Assembly (NCBI RefSeq): GCF_009870825.1
Contig: NZ_WTWY01000010.1
Span: forward strand, 62,001 to 126,000
Reading direction: 5' to 3'
Length of the DNA: 64,000 nucleotides
Source of the DNA: Paenibacillus sp. USDA918EY
GTDB lineage: Bacteria; Bacillota; Bacilli; Paenibacillales; Paenibacillaceae
Under the pieces are notes generated by a model. It was not told where the DNA came from and searched no databases. It saw only the letters and a program-made list of their open reading frames with translations. Made by a program: the position numbers and the translations under genes. Shown in pieces: positions 1-7,940 of this stretch (its first letter is position 1; every line of letters starts with the position of its first letter).

Positions 1-1098
1 AATCTCGGCCGGCGGCGAAAACAAATGCACGATAAACGGGAACAACGGCAAAATGACCGCCGCGATCACGACAAAAAATACCGTCGACAGCCCGATAAAG
101 GACTTGATGAATTTCCGGGCGTCCGGAATGTTGCCGTTCCCGATGCACTGGCCGACCACCGTCACGACGGCGATGCTGAGCGCGCTGCCCCCGATCTGGA
201 ACAGGAGCGAGATCGAGCCGCCAATCGCGTTGACCGTAATCGCCAGCGTGCCGAGCTGCACGATAAACGTCTGCGTCAGCAGCTTGCCGCCGTTAAAAAA
301 CATCTGCTCCGCGGCAAACGGGATGCCGATGATCATGATCTTTTTCAGCAGCGAAAAATCGATCTTCAGCGCATCCTTGAGGCGATAGCGAAGCGTATGG
401 TTCATTCGGATCAAATAAAACAGCGAAATGCCCATGCCGAGCACCCTCGCTATAATCAGCGAAATAATGAGTCCCATGATGCCCATATCGAGCACGGTAA
501 TAAACAAAATGTTCAGCAGCAGGTACGACAGATTCAAAATCAGGGACAACCCAAGGCAAGCTTTCGTCTCCGCCACGCCTCGGAGCGCTCCCGTCACGGC
601 TTGGAACACCGCGATAAACGGGTACGAAAGGCAGCTTCCGATCAGATACAGCCTCGCATTTTGGAAGACGTCGGCTTCCGCCTGCCCGAACAGCAAATTC
701 AGCAAAGGGGTGTGAAAAGCGATCACGAGCACGCACAGCAGGATCGATATGAACGCCACCGCCGAAATGGCCTGCGCGGCCGTTTTCGACACCATGCTGT
801 CGTTCCCGCTGCCCTTGTACTGCGCCACGATGACGGTCCCGCCCGTCGCGACGGCAATAAAGACGTTCACGAGGAAAATGTTCAGCGAATCCACCATGCT
901 GACCGCGCTTACGGCCGCAACCCCGGAGGAGGCGATCATCGCCGTGTTCAACAAACTCATTAAAATAATAAAAGCTTGATCCACAAATATCGGGATAATA
1001 ATCGCGATAATTTGCCTGTAATCAAGCTTGCTTCCGGTAAAATACTTATTCAGGAACACATTCGTTTTTTGTTTGTAATATGGAGCCGGCGTACCCAA
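1..1098 (-). CDS. MATE family efflux transporter (partial, 3' end outside window)
   Basis: Multidrug/toxin extrusion (MATE) antiporter of the cytoplasmic membrane; the C-terminal end lies beyond the left edge. An uninterrupted frame covers 366 codons. The N-terminus reads TPAPYYKQKTNVFLNKYF, followed by hydrophobic helices with the typical segments VDQAFIILMSLLNTAMI and VAAVSAVSMVDSLNIF, and then ATGGTVIVAQYKG. I chose the TTG at 1098-1096 because it lies about eight bases after a purine-rich AAGAAGAG, and the next in-frame upstream codons hit a stop without an ATG. It lies 122 bp downstream of the HD-domain gene on the same strand and could be co-transcribed with it. The substrate cannot be inferred. 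Confidence 0.85.
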   Translation of the reverse strand, partial: MGTPAPYYKQKTNVFLNKYFTGSKLDYRQIIAIIIPIFVDQAFIILMSLLNTAMIASSGVAAVSAVSMVDSLNIFLVNVFIAVATGGTVIVAQYKGSGNDSMVSKTAAQAISAVAFISILLCVLVIAFHTPLLNLLFGQAEADVFQNARLYLIGSCLSYPFIAVFQAVTGALRGVAETKACLGLSLILNLSYLLLNILFITVLDMGIMGLIISLIIARVLGMGISLFYLIRMNHTLRYRLKDALKIDFSLLKKIMIIGIPFAAEQMFFNGGKLLTQTFIVQLGTLAITVNAIGGSISLLFQIGGSALSIAVVTVVGQCIGNGNIPDARKFIKSFIGLSTVFFVVIAAVILPLFPFIVHLFSPPAEI

Positions 1099-1220
1099 AA
1101 TGTCATCTCTTCTTCCGTGTAGTTTAAAGCGTTCACCGTATTATAGCACGGTTTGGGCGGAATGGATGTGACGGATTCATTTTTTCCGAAAAAATGATCC
1201 CGGCGCATGCTCGCGGTTGT

Positions 1221-2129
1221 CTACAAACGCCCTTTTTTTAAACTGCGGCGAAGATGATGATACACCTCATGCGGATACAGCCGGAACGTTTCCTGCATGG
1301 CGACGCAGGCGGAAATGATGATGTCCGTGCCCTCCGAGTCGATTTCAAAACCGATGCCGCGGGAAGCCAAATAGCGGTAGATCTCTTCTTTTTTCCCCGC
1401 ACACTCCGGATCGCCCTGCCTGCAGCGCTCAATCCGGTCAAAGACCGCCCGTTTGCAGCCGAGCTGTCCATTTTCCCCGAGTTCGTCTTCGATGTGGGCA
1501 ACCCGCTCGGGAGCAGCGAATAAACATTCAAACATCGCATCGAAAAACTTGGGGTTTCTGCGGCAGCTTTTCTCCTCTGCGGAAAACTCCAGCCCCATGA
1601 AAAAGGACTCGACCTCGCTTTGGAACGTATCCAATAGCGGAAAACGCGAAGCGTACCCGAGGCTTTCCACCAAATTCACGTAATACCACTTCTGCTTGTC
1701 GTAGCCCCGTTTGAATTTATTCCATACCTCATCGCCAAGGACAGCAAAATCCCTGCGGACGGAGCGCAAATTATGCAGTTTGTCCGCGCAGGACAGCTGC
1801 CTGGTGGACAGGTCGGCGCTTTTCAAAAATTCAAGCGTATGTTCCTTGCGTTCTTCCCAAGACAAGCTTTTATCCGGTTCCGAAGCGCCTTGCACCAGCC
1901 GCAGCACCTCCTCGCCGAACCGGCTGCGGAGGTCTTCGTCCGTCGTATCGGTATCCTCGAGCGTATCGTGAAGCAGGCCGGCCATGACGACCTCCTCTTT
2001 GCATTTGGCCTCAAGCAGGATCATGGCGACGCCGAAAGGATGGCTGATATAAGGAATTTCGCTGCCTTTTCTGAACTGGTGCCGATGGGCGTATGCCGCA
2101 AATTCGATGGCGCAGTCGATTCGATTCAT
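1221..2129 (-). CDS. HD domain protein, RelA/SpoT hydrolase-like
   Basis: A 302-residue cytoplasmic metal-dependent phosphohydrolase-like protein. The first 150 residues carry the RelA/SpoT-type HD signature: an early His (YAHRHQFRKG), then SHPFGVAMIL, GLLHDTLEDTDT (the HD plus ED pair) and a later CADKLHNL (a D-K-x-x-N-L motif), as in the ppGpp hydrolase domain and small alarmone hydrolases. No synthetase or TGS domain is present. The C-terminal half is unassigned and contains many Cys and charged residues. By family this suggests hydrolysis of ppGpp or another nucleotide; the real substrate is not determined. It is read toward the MATE gene. Confidence 0.8.
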   Translation of the reverse strand: MNRIDCAIEFAAYAHRHQFRKGSEIPYISHPFGVAMILLEAKCKEEVVMAGLLHDTLEDTDTTDEDLRSRFGEEVLRLVQGASEPDKSLSWEERKEHTLEFLKSADLSTRQLSCADKLHNLRSVRRDFAVLGDEVWNKFKRGYDKQKWYYVNLVESLGYASRFPLLDTFQSEVESFFMGLEFSAEEKSCRRNPKFFDAMFECLFAAPERVAHIEDELGENGQLGCKRAVFDRIERCRQGDPECAGKKEEIYRYLASRGIGFEIDSEGTDIIISACVAMQETFRLYPHEVYHHLRRSLKKGRL

Positions 2130-2336
2130 TCGTTTTCACATCCTTTGGGAGTATTTAAACACGGCCTAAAGGTAACGAATCATGCGTCGTTATCCGATCG
2201 ATTACCGTTATTATGAACGAACCGGTTCAGGAAGTCGATCTCTATTTTGGACATCGCTTCGCTTATTGCCTTTTTGCCCTTTTTTCGGATGTTTTAATAC
2301 TATATTTCGGATTTTGCTCCATGGTTCTTTCCAACG

Positions 2337-2361
2337 AAAAAAGCCGCCGAATAGGCGACTT
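2337..2361 (-). terminator. rho-independent terminator after VOC mini-ORF
   Basis: On the minus strand AAG-T-CGCC pairs with GGCG-G-CTT around a 5-base loop, followed by six T. It begins 18 bases after the stop of the VOC mini-ORF. Confidence 0.55.
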
Positions 2362-2378
2362 GCTAAGGAGTATGCGCG

Positions 2379-2489
2379 TCAAATTCCGGGATTCAGCGTA
2401 TCCAAATAATGCGGATTGTACATGATCCCCAGAACGTTGCCGAACGGATCCGTCACCGAAGCCGTAACAAACCCTTGCCCACTTTTCAT
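2379..2489 (-). pseudogene. VOC/glyoxalase family remnant with internal deletion (36 codons)
   Basis: A short frame that reads as the C-terminal end of a glyoxalase/VOC fold protein (GQGFVTASVTDPFGNVLG, then IMYNPHYL) preceded directly by ATG-AAA-AGT. A good ribosome site (GGGAGG, positions 2499-2504) lies upstream and a terminator follows. The simplest reading is that an ordinary VOC gene of about 120-130 codons lost its middle in frame and kept both ends with its expression signals. VOC folds need two paired modules, so the 36-residue product is unlikely to be an enzyme. An alternative is a real micropeptide. Confidence 0.6.
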
Positions 2490-2585
2490 TTTTCGTTCCT
2501 CCCAAAATTCATTTGATATCGTCCTCTAGGGATAGGATAACGAAACATGACTGACGCCTCTATGTCAGCGTTTATGTTTGCCCGC

Positions 2586-4142
2586 TCAAGAAACCGGCGT
2601 AATCGTCGGCGTCCTTGGTCCGCTCCGCAAAGCGCGGGTTAACTGCAAAGTCGCCAGATAGGCGATGAGCGAGATAAGCAGCGAGCCGAACAAGGCGGCG
2701 GTTTGCCCCCATTCCATGCGCTCCAAAAAACGGTGGGAGGCAAGGCCCGTAAACGTCAATACGATTCCGCCCGCTCCGGCCTTGAGCAAAACGCGAAAAT
2801 CGAAATAAAAACCGATCGTTTGCGCCACGGCAAAAAAATTCAGCACCGTCTGCAGCAAAATGCCGAGCCCGAAGGCGATGGCCACCCCGTTGATCCCGAC
2901 GTTGGAGCCAAGCACGAAAATGAGGCTGATCTCGAAAATGTTCGTCATGATATGGTTCCACATCACGGTCGACGCTTTGCCCAGACCAAGCAAAATGGCC
3001 TTCAGCGGCGCCTCGAAATAATGAAGGAAAAACAGCGGCGCCAACAGCTTGAGCAGCACGCCCGCTTCCGGCGAATGATAAACGATCGTCGTCAGCGGCA
3101 CCGCCCACAAATACAAAATAACGGTGCAGGGCACCCCGACCAGAAGTCCGGTGCGCATGGCCATGTCCATGCGGCTGTGCACCAGCCGGCTGTTGTTGTC
3201 CACGCTCGCTTCGCTGATCGCCGGGATGAGCGCCGTCGACAGCGATTGGGTGAAAAAGCCGGGAAGGAACAGCAGCGGAATGGCGTAACCGGCCAGCATG
3301 CCGAATTGCTTCGTCGCCATCTCGACGCCGACGCCGAACAACACCAGGCTTTTTGTAATGACAAGCGGGAGAAACGCATGGTACAAGGAATGGATGAAGC
3401 CGCTGCCCGTCATCGGGAGGCCGATGCGCAGCAGGTCTCTGAGCGTGCGGTCCCCTTTGTGCGATGTTTTGGGGAGAAGCGCGTGCGTCTCTTTCGGTTT
3501 CCCCCGGTTGGCCCATTTGAACACCGAAAACAGATAAAGCAGTCCCGCGCCTTCCCCGATGACGGAAGCGGCCATCGCCCCTGCGGCGGCATACGCGATG
3601 CCGTAAGGAAGCAGCAGTTTGACGACGCCGATAATGACGATGATTTGCGCCAAATTTTCGATGATGTCGGATAAGGCGAGCGGGTTCATGTTTTGCCTGC
3701 CGCGAAAATAACCCTTCAGCACCGCGGACATGGCGATGATCGGAATGATCGGCGTGATGGCAACCATCGCATAATACGCCCGCTGATCGGCCAACACGAT
3801 CGAAGCGATCCATTTCGAGCCGAATAGCGCAAACGCGGTCAATACGACGCTCAGGGTGCCCGTAATGGACAGGGATACGGCGAGAATCCGTTTGATCCGC
3901 GCTTCATCCCCTTTGGCCTCCGCCTCCGATACGAGCTTCGAAATCGCCACCGGAAGCCCAAGCTCCGTCATCGTAATAAACAGCGGAAGCAGCGGATGGG
4001 CGATCATCAGCAGCCCGACCCCTTCCGCCCCCAAAAAACGCGCAAGCAAAATGCCGTTCACGAAACCAAGCCCTTTGGTAAAAAACGACGATACGGTCAA
4101 AATAAACGTCCCGCGGATAAAGCTTTGCTTTTTTAGTCCCAT
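2586..4142 (-). CDS. SpoVB-like polysaccharide/lipid flippase (MOP superfamily)
   Basis: A polytopic membrane protein of about 518 residues in the MOP (MviN/SpoVB/Wzx) superfamily. The opening KKQSFIRGTFILTVSSFFTK followed by GFVNGILLARFLGAEGVG is typical of SpoVB/YtgP-type oligosaccharide or lipid-II flippases, as are TELGLPVAISKLVSEAEAKG and KGYFRGRQNMNPLALSDIIE. About 14 hydrophobic helices can be traced. Family members move lipid-linked glycans across the membrane, and SpoVB acts in spore cortex synthesis. I prefer the ATG at 4142 because AGGTGGGG lies nine bases before it; in-frame GTG (4157) and ATG (4151) lie upstream but are too close to that site. It is divergent from a glycan-synthesis cluster. 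Confidence 0.85.
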   Translation of the reverse strand: MGLKKQSFIRGTFILTVSSFFTKGLGFVNGILLARFLGAEGVGLLMIAHPLLPLFITMTELGLPVAISKLVSEAEAKGDEARIKRILAVSLSITGTLSVVLTAFALFGSKWIASIVLADQRAYYAMVAITPIIPIIAMSAVLKGYFRGRQNMNPLALSDIIENLAQIIVIIGVVKLLLPYGIAYAAAGAMAASVIGEGAGLLYLFSVFKWANRGKPKETHALLPKTSHKGDRTLRDLLRIGLPMTGSGFIHSLYHAFLPLVITKSLVLFGVGVEMATKQFGMLAGYAIPLLFLPGFFTQSLSTALIPAISEASVDNNSRLVHSRMDMAMRTGLLVGVPCTVILYLWAVPLTTIVYHSPEAGVLLKLLAPLFFLHYFEAPLKAILLGLGKASTVMWNHIMTNIFEISLIFVLGSNVGINGVAIAFGLGILLQTVLNFFAVAQTIGFYFDFRVLLKAGAGGIVLTFTGLASHRFLERMEWGQTAALFGSLLISLIAYLATLQLTRALRSGPRTPTITPVS

Positions 4143-4284
4143 TGGTCGCATCCCCACCTACTGTTTGTCCTGTTCTCTTTTTTAAATTTATTCGGACAGG
4201 GGGCAATACATGCGAGAAAAGTGCGGAGAAAAGAGCGATAGACCGAAACCCTTGCATTTGTGCGTTTTTCGCGTCCCTTTTACC

Positions 4285-4314
4285 CACCCCGTTTCATTCT
4301 TCCGGCATACGATA
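4285..4314 (+). promoter_or_regulatory. Candidate sigma-K (mother-cell) promoter
   Basis: CACC at 4285-4288 (consensus mACm) and GGCATACGATA at 4304-4314 (consensus CATANNNTA, here CATA at 4306) are separated by 17 bases. The -10 end lies 31 bases before the ATG of the DUF6492 gene. The element fits the sporulation sigma factor K consensus and is also compatible with sigma E at the -10. No experiment supports it. Confidence 0.5.
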
Positions 4315-4345
4315 ATCCATATAATAGATAGATGGAGATGAGCAA

Positions 4346-5140
4346 ATGACAACCCCAATTGATGTGTTGATTCCAGCGATTGAGAAAGATCTGGCTACAC
4401 TCCCCCATGTTATTGACGCAGTAAGAAAATATGTGAAGCACCCGATCCGGGAAATCATGATTGTAGCTCCGCGGAAGCAAAGAATTCTTGATCTTTGCGC
4501 GAAAAAAGGATGCAGATTCGTTCATGAGGATACCGTTCTGCCTATAACGAAGAAAAACATCCATTATCAATCCAAAACATGGGACCGGTCCGGATGGCTT
4601 TATCAGCAACTGCTTAAGCTGGGCGGCAATACTTTGGGCTCATCGGAGCACTATTTGGTCATCGATGCCGATACCGTGCTTATTCGTCCGCATGTTTTCA
4701 AGGTGGGCAACAAAACCGTATTTTATTGCAGAAACTGGAGCCAGGACGAATACTTCAAGACGTATAAAAAATTGATGGGAAAAAGCCGCTCCTCCCGCTC
4801 CTCCTTCGTGACCCATTACATGCTGTTCAACAAATCAAAAGTAAAGCAGCTGAAACGGGCGATTGAATCCAAACATCACAGCAGCTGGTATTCGGCGATC
4901 ATGAAAAGCATGAATAAATCCAAGCAGTTCGCTTTTTCGGAATTTGAAACGTATGGGAACTTCCTGCACTCGTCTGAGCCTGAAAAGATGATCTTAAAGC
5001 CTGCCAATAATAAAAGCTTGCATTCGAGTTTTTCGCAATTATCGCCTTCCAAGCTGTCTTCCCTGGCCAAGTCATACCGCTCCATTTCTTTTCACCAACG
5101 CAAAGCGTATCGCAAATCTGCGAAGAAGGCAGCCAAATGA
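4346..5140 (+). CDS. DUF6492 family putative glycosyltransferase
   Basis: A 264-residue soluble protein. The opening IDVLIPAIEKDLATLPHVID resembles DUF6492 proteins, a GT-A-like family of Bacillota. YLVIDADTVLIRP (about residues 107-119) supplies a D-x-D type metal/nucleotide-sugar motif. The C-terminus is basic and lysine-rich, which is consistent with membrane or cell-surface glycan work. GGAG lies eight bases before the ATG. Its last codons overlap the start of the next glycosyltransferase by four bases (ATGA), so the two are translationally coupled. The acceptor and donor are unknown; the downstream ManC-like gene suggests GDP-mannose as a possible donor. Confidence 0.75.
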   Translation: MTTPIDVLIPAIEKDLATLPHVIDAVRKYVKHPIREIMIVAPRKQRILDLCAKKGCRFVHEDTVLPITKKNIHYQSKTWDRSGWLYQQLLKLGGNTLGSSEHYLVIDADTVLIRPHVFKVGNKTVFYCRNWSQDEYFKTYKKLMGKSRSSRSSFVTHYMLFNKSKVKQLKRAIESKHHSSWYSAIMKSMNKSKQFAFSEFETYGNFLHSSEPEKMILKPANNKSLHSSFSQLSPSKLSSLAKSYRSISFHQRKAYRKSAKKAAK

Positions 5141-6246
5141 CACCCTATCATGTCGTCTGGAAGGGCCCCGTACACAAAGTAAGCGGGCTTGGCCGTGCCA
5201 GCAAAGCGTATGCGCAAGCACTCAAGCGGCAGGGAGTGGCCGTTAGCATCGGAGCGTCAAACCACCGCAAAAACGGCGTCCAAGGCAAAAAAGTGCTGAT
5301 TTATCACCGCATTCCCAGCAGCATTCATTGGGAAAAGGAGCGCAGGGAACATGATTTCATTATTTTGAATACCGTTTGGGAAACAAGCAGGACCCCCAAG
5401 GGCTGGCTTCCCCATATGAACAAATTTGACGCGGTTTTCGTACCCTCCCGGCACAATAAAAAGGCGCTTAGGAACAGCGGCGTGAAAGTCCCGATTTATG
5501 TCGTTCCCCATGGCGTAAACGTCAGGGAGTTTCATCCAAACAACAAGAAGATGTCTTTACCGGGTGCCGAAGGCAAGTTTACGTTCGTGTCCGTATTTGG
5601 CTTTCAGCATCGCAAAAATCCGGAAGGCCTCTTAAGGGCATACTGGGAAGAGTTTTCCTCTAAAGATAACGTCATGCTTGTGATCAAAACGAACGGATAT
5701 GCGGCGCATGAGGACGAAAAATGGATTCAGCAAAAAATAGCGCAATACAAAAAAAGATTGGGTATTCGAAAAGATACCGCCCCCGTCGTTATTATCGGCC
5801 GCCAGCTCAGCGAAAACCGGCTGAAAGGGTTGTATACGCTCGGCGACGTTTTCGTCCTCCCCACCCGTGGCGAGGGGGTTGGACTGCCTTTTCTGGAAGC
5901 GCTGGCGAGCGGCGTACCGGTCATCACGACGAGTTGGGGCGGGCAAATGGATTTCCTTACACTCAGCAACTCATTTTTCGTTCCGTATCAGCTGCGGAGC
6001 CCGTCAAGCAGCATGAACAGAGCCATCTCGAAAAAATTCAGCAACCTGTTTGCGCAAAAGGGACAATTATGGGCGGAACCGGATCTAAGCAGCTTGAAAA
6101 AAATCATGAGGAAAGCGTACCAAAATCCCGGGCTTTGCAAACAAAAGGGAAGCCAGGGCAGAAAGGATATGCTTCAATTATCCTGGGATCGGGCCGGAGC
6201 GCTCATGAAGCATGCGATTGAAGAAGTCATTCGATCCAAGAAATAG
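5137..6246 (+). CDS. Glycosyltransferase family 4 (GT-B fold)
   Basis: A 369-residue retaining glycosyltransferase. The N-terminal half has SGLGRASKAYAQALKRQG (acceptor-binding domain). The C-terminal half carries the GT4 donor-site signature LPTRGEGVGLPFLEALASG followed by VPVITTSWGGQMDFL, which provides the E-x7-E catalytic pattern. It starts at an ATG overlapping the DUF6492 stop. The gene for a GDP-mannose-forming enzyme follows 37 bases downstream, so a mannosyl donor is plausible. It probably extends a polysaccharide on the cytoplasmic side of the membrane. Confidence 0.85.
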   Translation: MTPYHVVWKGPVHKVSGLGRASKAYAQALKRQGVAVSIGASNHRKNGVQGKKVLIYHRIPSSIHWEKERREHDFIILNTVWETSRTPKGWLPHMNKFDAVFVPSRHNKKALRNSGVKVPIYVVPHGVNVREFHPNNKKMSLPGAEGKFTFVSVFGFQHRKNPEGLLRAYWEEFSSKDNVMLVIKTNGYAAHEDEKWIQQKIAQYKKRLGIRKDTAPVVIIGRQLSENRLKGLYTLGDVFVLPTRGEGVGLPFLEALASGVPVITTSWGGQMDFLTLSNSFFVPYQLRSPSSSMNRAISKKFSNLFAQKGQLWAEPDLSSLKKIMRKAYQNPGLCKQKGSQGRKDMLQLSWDRAGALMKHAIEEVIRSKK

Positions 6247-6283
6247 AATGGAGGGTGATGTTCCCCAAGAAGGAGGAATCAGC

Positions 6284-7624
6284 TTGCGTATTGTACTATT
6301 ATGCGGAGGATCCGGAAAAAGGTTATGGCCTTTATCCAACGAGATTCGCTCCAAGGTGTTTCTTAGGCTTTTGAAATCCGAAGCCGGGGTCAGAGAATCG
6401 ATGATCGAACGGATATGCCGGCAATTGGATGAGGCGGGGTTGCTTGAATCCACGTGTATCGTCACCCACCACAGTCAAGTGGAAATTACGCGCAACTACG
6501 TTGGCGAGCATATTCCGATTCTGGCTGAACCTTATAAAAGAGGAACTTTCACTGCCATCGCTTATGCCGTAAGTTATCTTCGCGAGAAGCTGCAAGCAGA
6601 TCCGAATGAGACGGTTTGTGTTCTTCCGGTAGACACTTTTGCAGATACCGCGTTTTTCCGGCTGCTTCTTCGCTTTCCCGATGTTCTTTTGCATTCTAAA
6701 GCAAATCTCGCTCTCCTCGGAACAACACCTACCCACCCTTCCGATCAGCTAGGTTATATCGTTCCGGTTCTGCCCAAGGGGAATGACGGATATTCTTTCA
6801 TTCACCAATTCATAGAAAAACCAGATATGCAAACCGCCTCTCGCTTAATCGAGCATCACGCGATGTGGAACTGCGGCGTATTTGCATTCCCCTTGAAGTT
6901 CATGCTCGCATATTTAAAGGACAAGGGGCATCCGACCCAAGTTGAGCATTGGCTGGCTCATTACGAACATCTGGCAAATACCAGTTTCGACCGGGAAGTC
7001 GTGGAGCACACCCTGCCTGCCGTTGTCATGGGATATGACGGCTATTGGAATGATCTGGGGAGTTGGACGGCGCTAAGCAGTCATTTCGAAGATAAAGCGA
7101 TCGGATCCGGGGGGATTTCGGACGACTCCTCGAATACCCATCTCATTAACGAACTTCCTTATCCCATCGAAATTATCGGCGTCTCTGATCTCATCGTTGC
7201 GGCAAGCTCTGACGGCATCCTGATCGCTAATAAGGATAAAGCCAATCAGATTAAGGAAAAGCTCGAGCACGTGCCGCAGGTTCCCATGTATGAAGAAAAA
7301 AGATGGGGCTCCTGTCGGGTTCTGAATCATGGGACAGATGAAACGGGAAATGAAGCCATGATCAAACAGGTAAAACTCATCCAAGGAAAATATACGAGCT
7401 ATCATCGGCATCGCAAACGGCAAGAAATCGTGGTAATTGTAACGGGCAGCGCGGAGATTCTAATGGAAGGCAGAATTTATAAGGTGCAGGCGGGCGATGT
7501 TTTACAGATCCCGGCCGGCTTCAAGCATGGGATCAAGGCGGTGACAGATCTTGAGCTGATGGAGGTTCTGTTGGGCAAGAATCTCGCTCAGGAGGATGTT
7601 ATTCGTGTTGCGATGGAGTGGTAG
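6284..7624 (+). CDS. Mannose-1-phosphate guanylyltransferase with C-terminal cupin (ManC/type II PMI-like)
   Basis: A 446-residue enzyme. The N-terminal nucleotidyltransferase motif is LCGGSGKRLWPLSNE, with VLPVDTFAD and FIEKP in the middle. The C-terminal cupin has GKYTSYHRHRKRQEIVVIVT and GDVLQIPAGFKHGI, as in two-domain GDP-mannose pyrophosphorylase/phosphomannose isomerases. It would make GDP-mannose, or a related NDP-hexose, for the two upstream glycosyltransferases. I chose the TTG at 6284 because AAGGAGGAA lies directly before it with ideal spacing and the methionine-like RIVLLCGGSG begins right there. The canonical RxxxxPK active-site stretch reads NEIRSKVFL, so the Pro-Lys pair is altered, which leaves the exact activity open. 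Confidence 0.75.
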   Translation: MRIVLLCGGSGKRLWPLSNEIRSKVFLRLLKSEAGVRESMIERICRQLDEAGLLESTCIVTHHSQVEITRNYVGEHIPILAEPYKRGTFTAIAYAVSYLREKLQADPNETVCVLPVDTFADTAFFRLLLRFPDVLLHSKANLALLGTTPTHPSDQLGYIVPVLPKGNDGYSFIHQFIEKPDMQTASRLIEHHAMWNCGVFAFPLKFMLAYLKDKGHPTQVEHWLAHYEHLANTSFDREVVEHTLPAVVMGYDGYWNDLGSWTALSSHFEDKAIGSGGISDDSSNTHLINELPYPIEIIGVSDLIVAASSDGILIANKDKANQIKEKLEHVPQVPMYEEKRWGSCRVLNHGTDETGNEAMIKQVKLIQGKYTSYHRHRKRQEIVVIVTGSAEILMEGRIYKVQAGDVLQIPAGFKHGIKAVTDLELMEVLLGKNLAQEDVIRVAMEW

Positions 7625-7651
7625 GAAGGAGTTGCGGCAATCCATGATGTT

Positions 7652-7690
7652 CTCTCGAACCGCCTTGGCGTGGCGAGAGGAGTACTTTTT
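7652..7690 (+). terminator. Terminator of the glycan cluster
   Basis: CTCTCG (7652-7657) pairs with CGAGAG (7674-7679), with an inner CCGCC/GGCG pairing, and TTTTT follows at 7686-7690. It begins 28 bases after the manC-like stop. Confidence 0.65.
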
Positions 7691-7885
7691 GCGTTGAGAG
7701 ACGCTACGGATACGAATCATTCCTCCCATCGCTCTTGCTCTCCAATTTCCTGAATGGTTTTCGTTAGTGGAAGAAATTGGATCACAAAGGCGAACGCTTC
7801 CGCTTGTTCGGAAACGCTTCGTCCCCTCCGCTGCTTCGTGCATATGCATCCAAAAAACAGAACAACAAGAAACCGCTCTTTGTTA

Positions 7886-7922
7886 GCCGCCCCTAAGATC
7901 TTTAGGGACGGCCTCTTTTTTT
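7886..7922 (+). terminator. Second rho-independent terminator (plus strand)
   Basis: GCCGCCCCTAA (from 7886) pairs with TTAGGGACGGC (to 7912), with one bulge, and a T-rich run (7915-7922) follows. It blocks read-through toward the binding-protein gene. Between 7691 and 7885 I see no gene, only a CG-rich stretch with GAACGCTTCCG-type repeats. Confidence 0.7.
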
Positions 7923-7940
7923 GATCACTATAGCAGACTC

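Noticed and set aside
25..979. Plus-strand frames of 312, 111, 95 and 76 codons at the left edge
   Set aside because: They lie opposite a clear MATE transporter frame; their compositions (Arg/His/Gln-rich) are typical of antisense shadows.
2703..3674. A 323-codon plus-strand frame
   Set aside because: It is antisense to the SpoVB-like flippase, lacks a ribosome site and is extremely rich in Arg/Gln/His.
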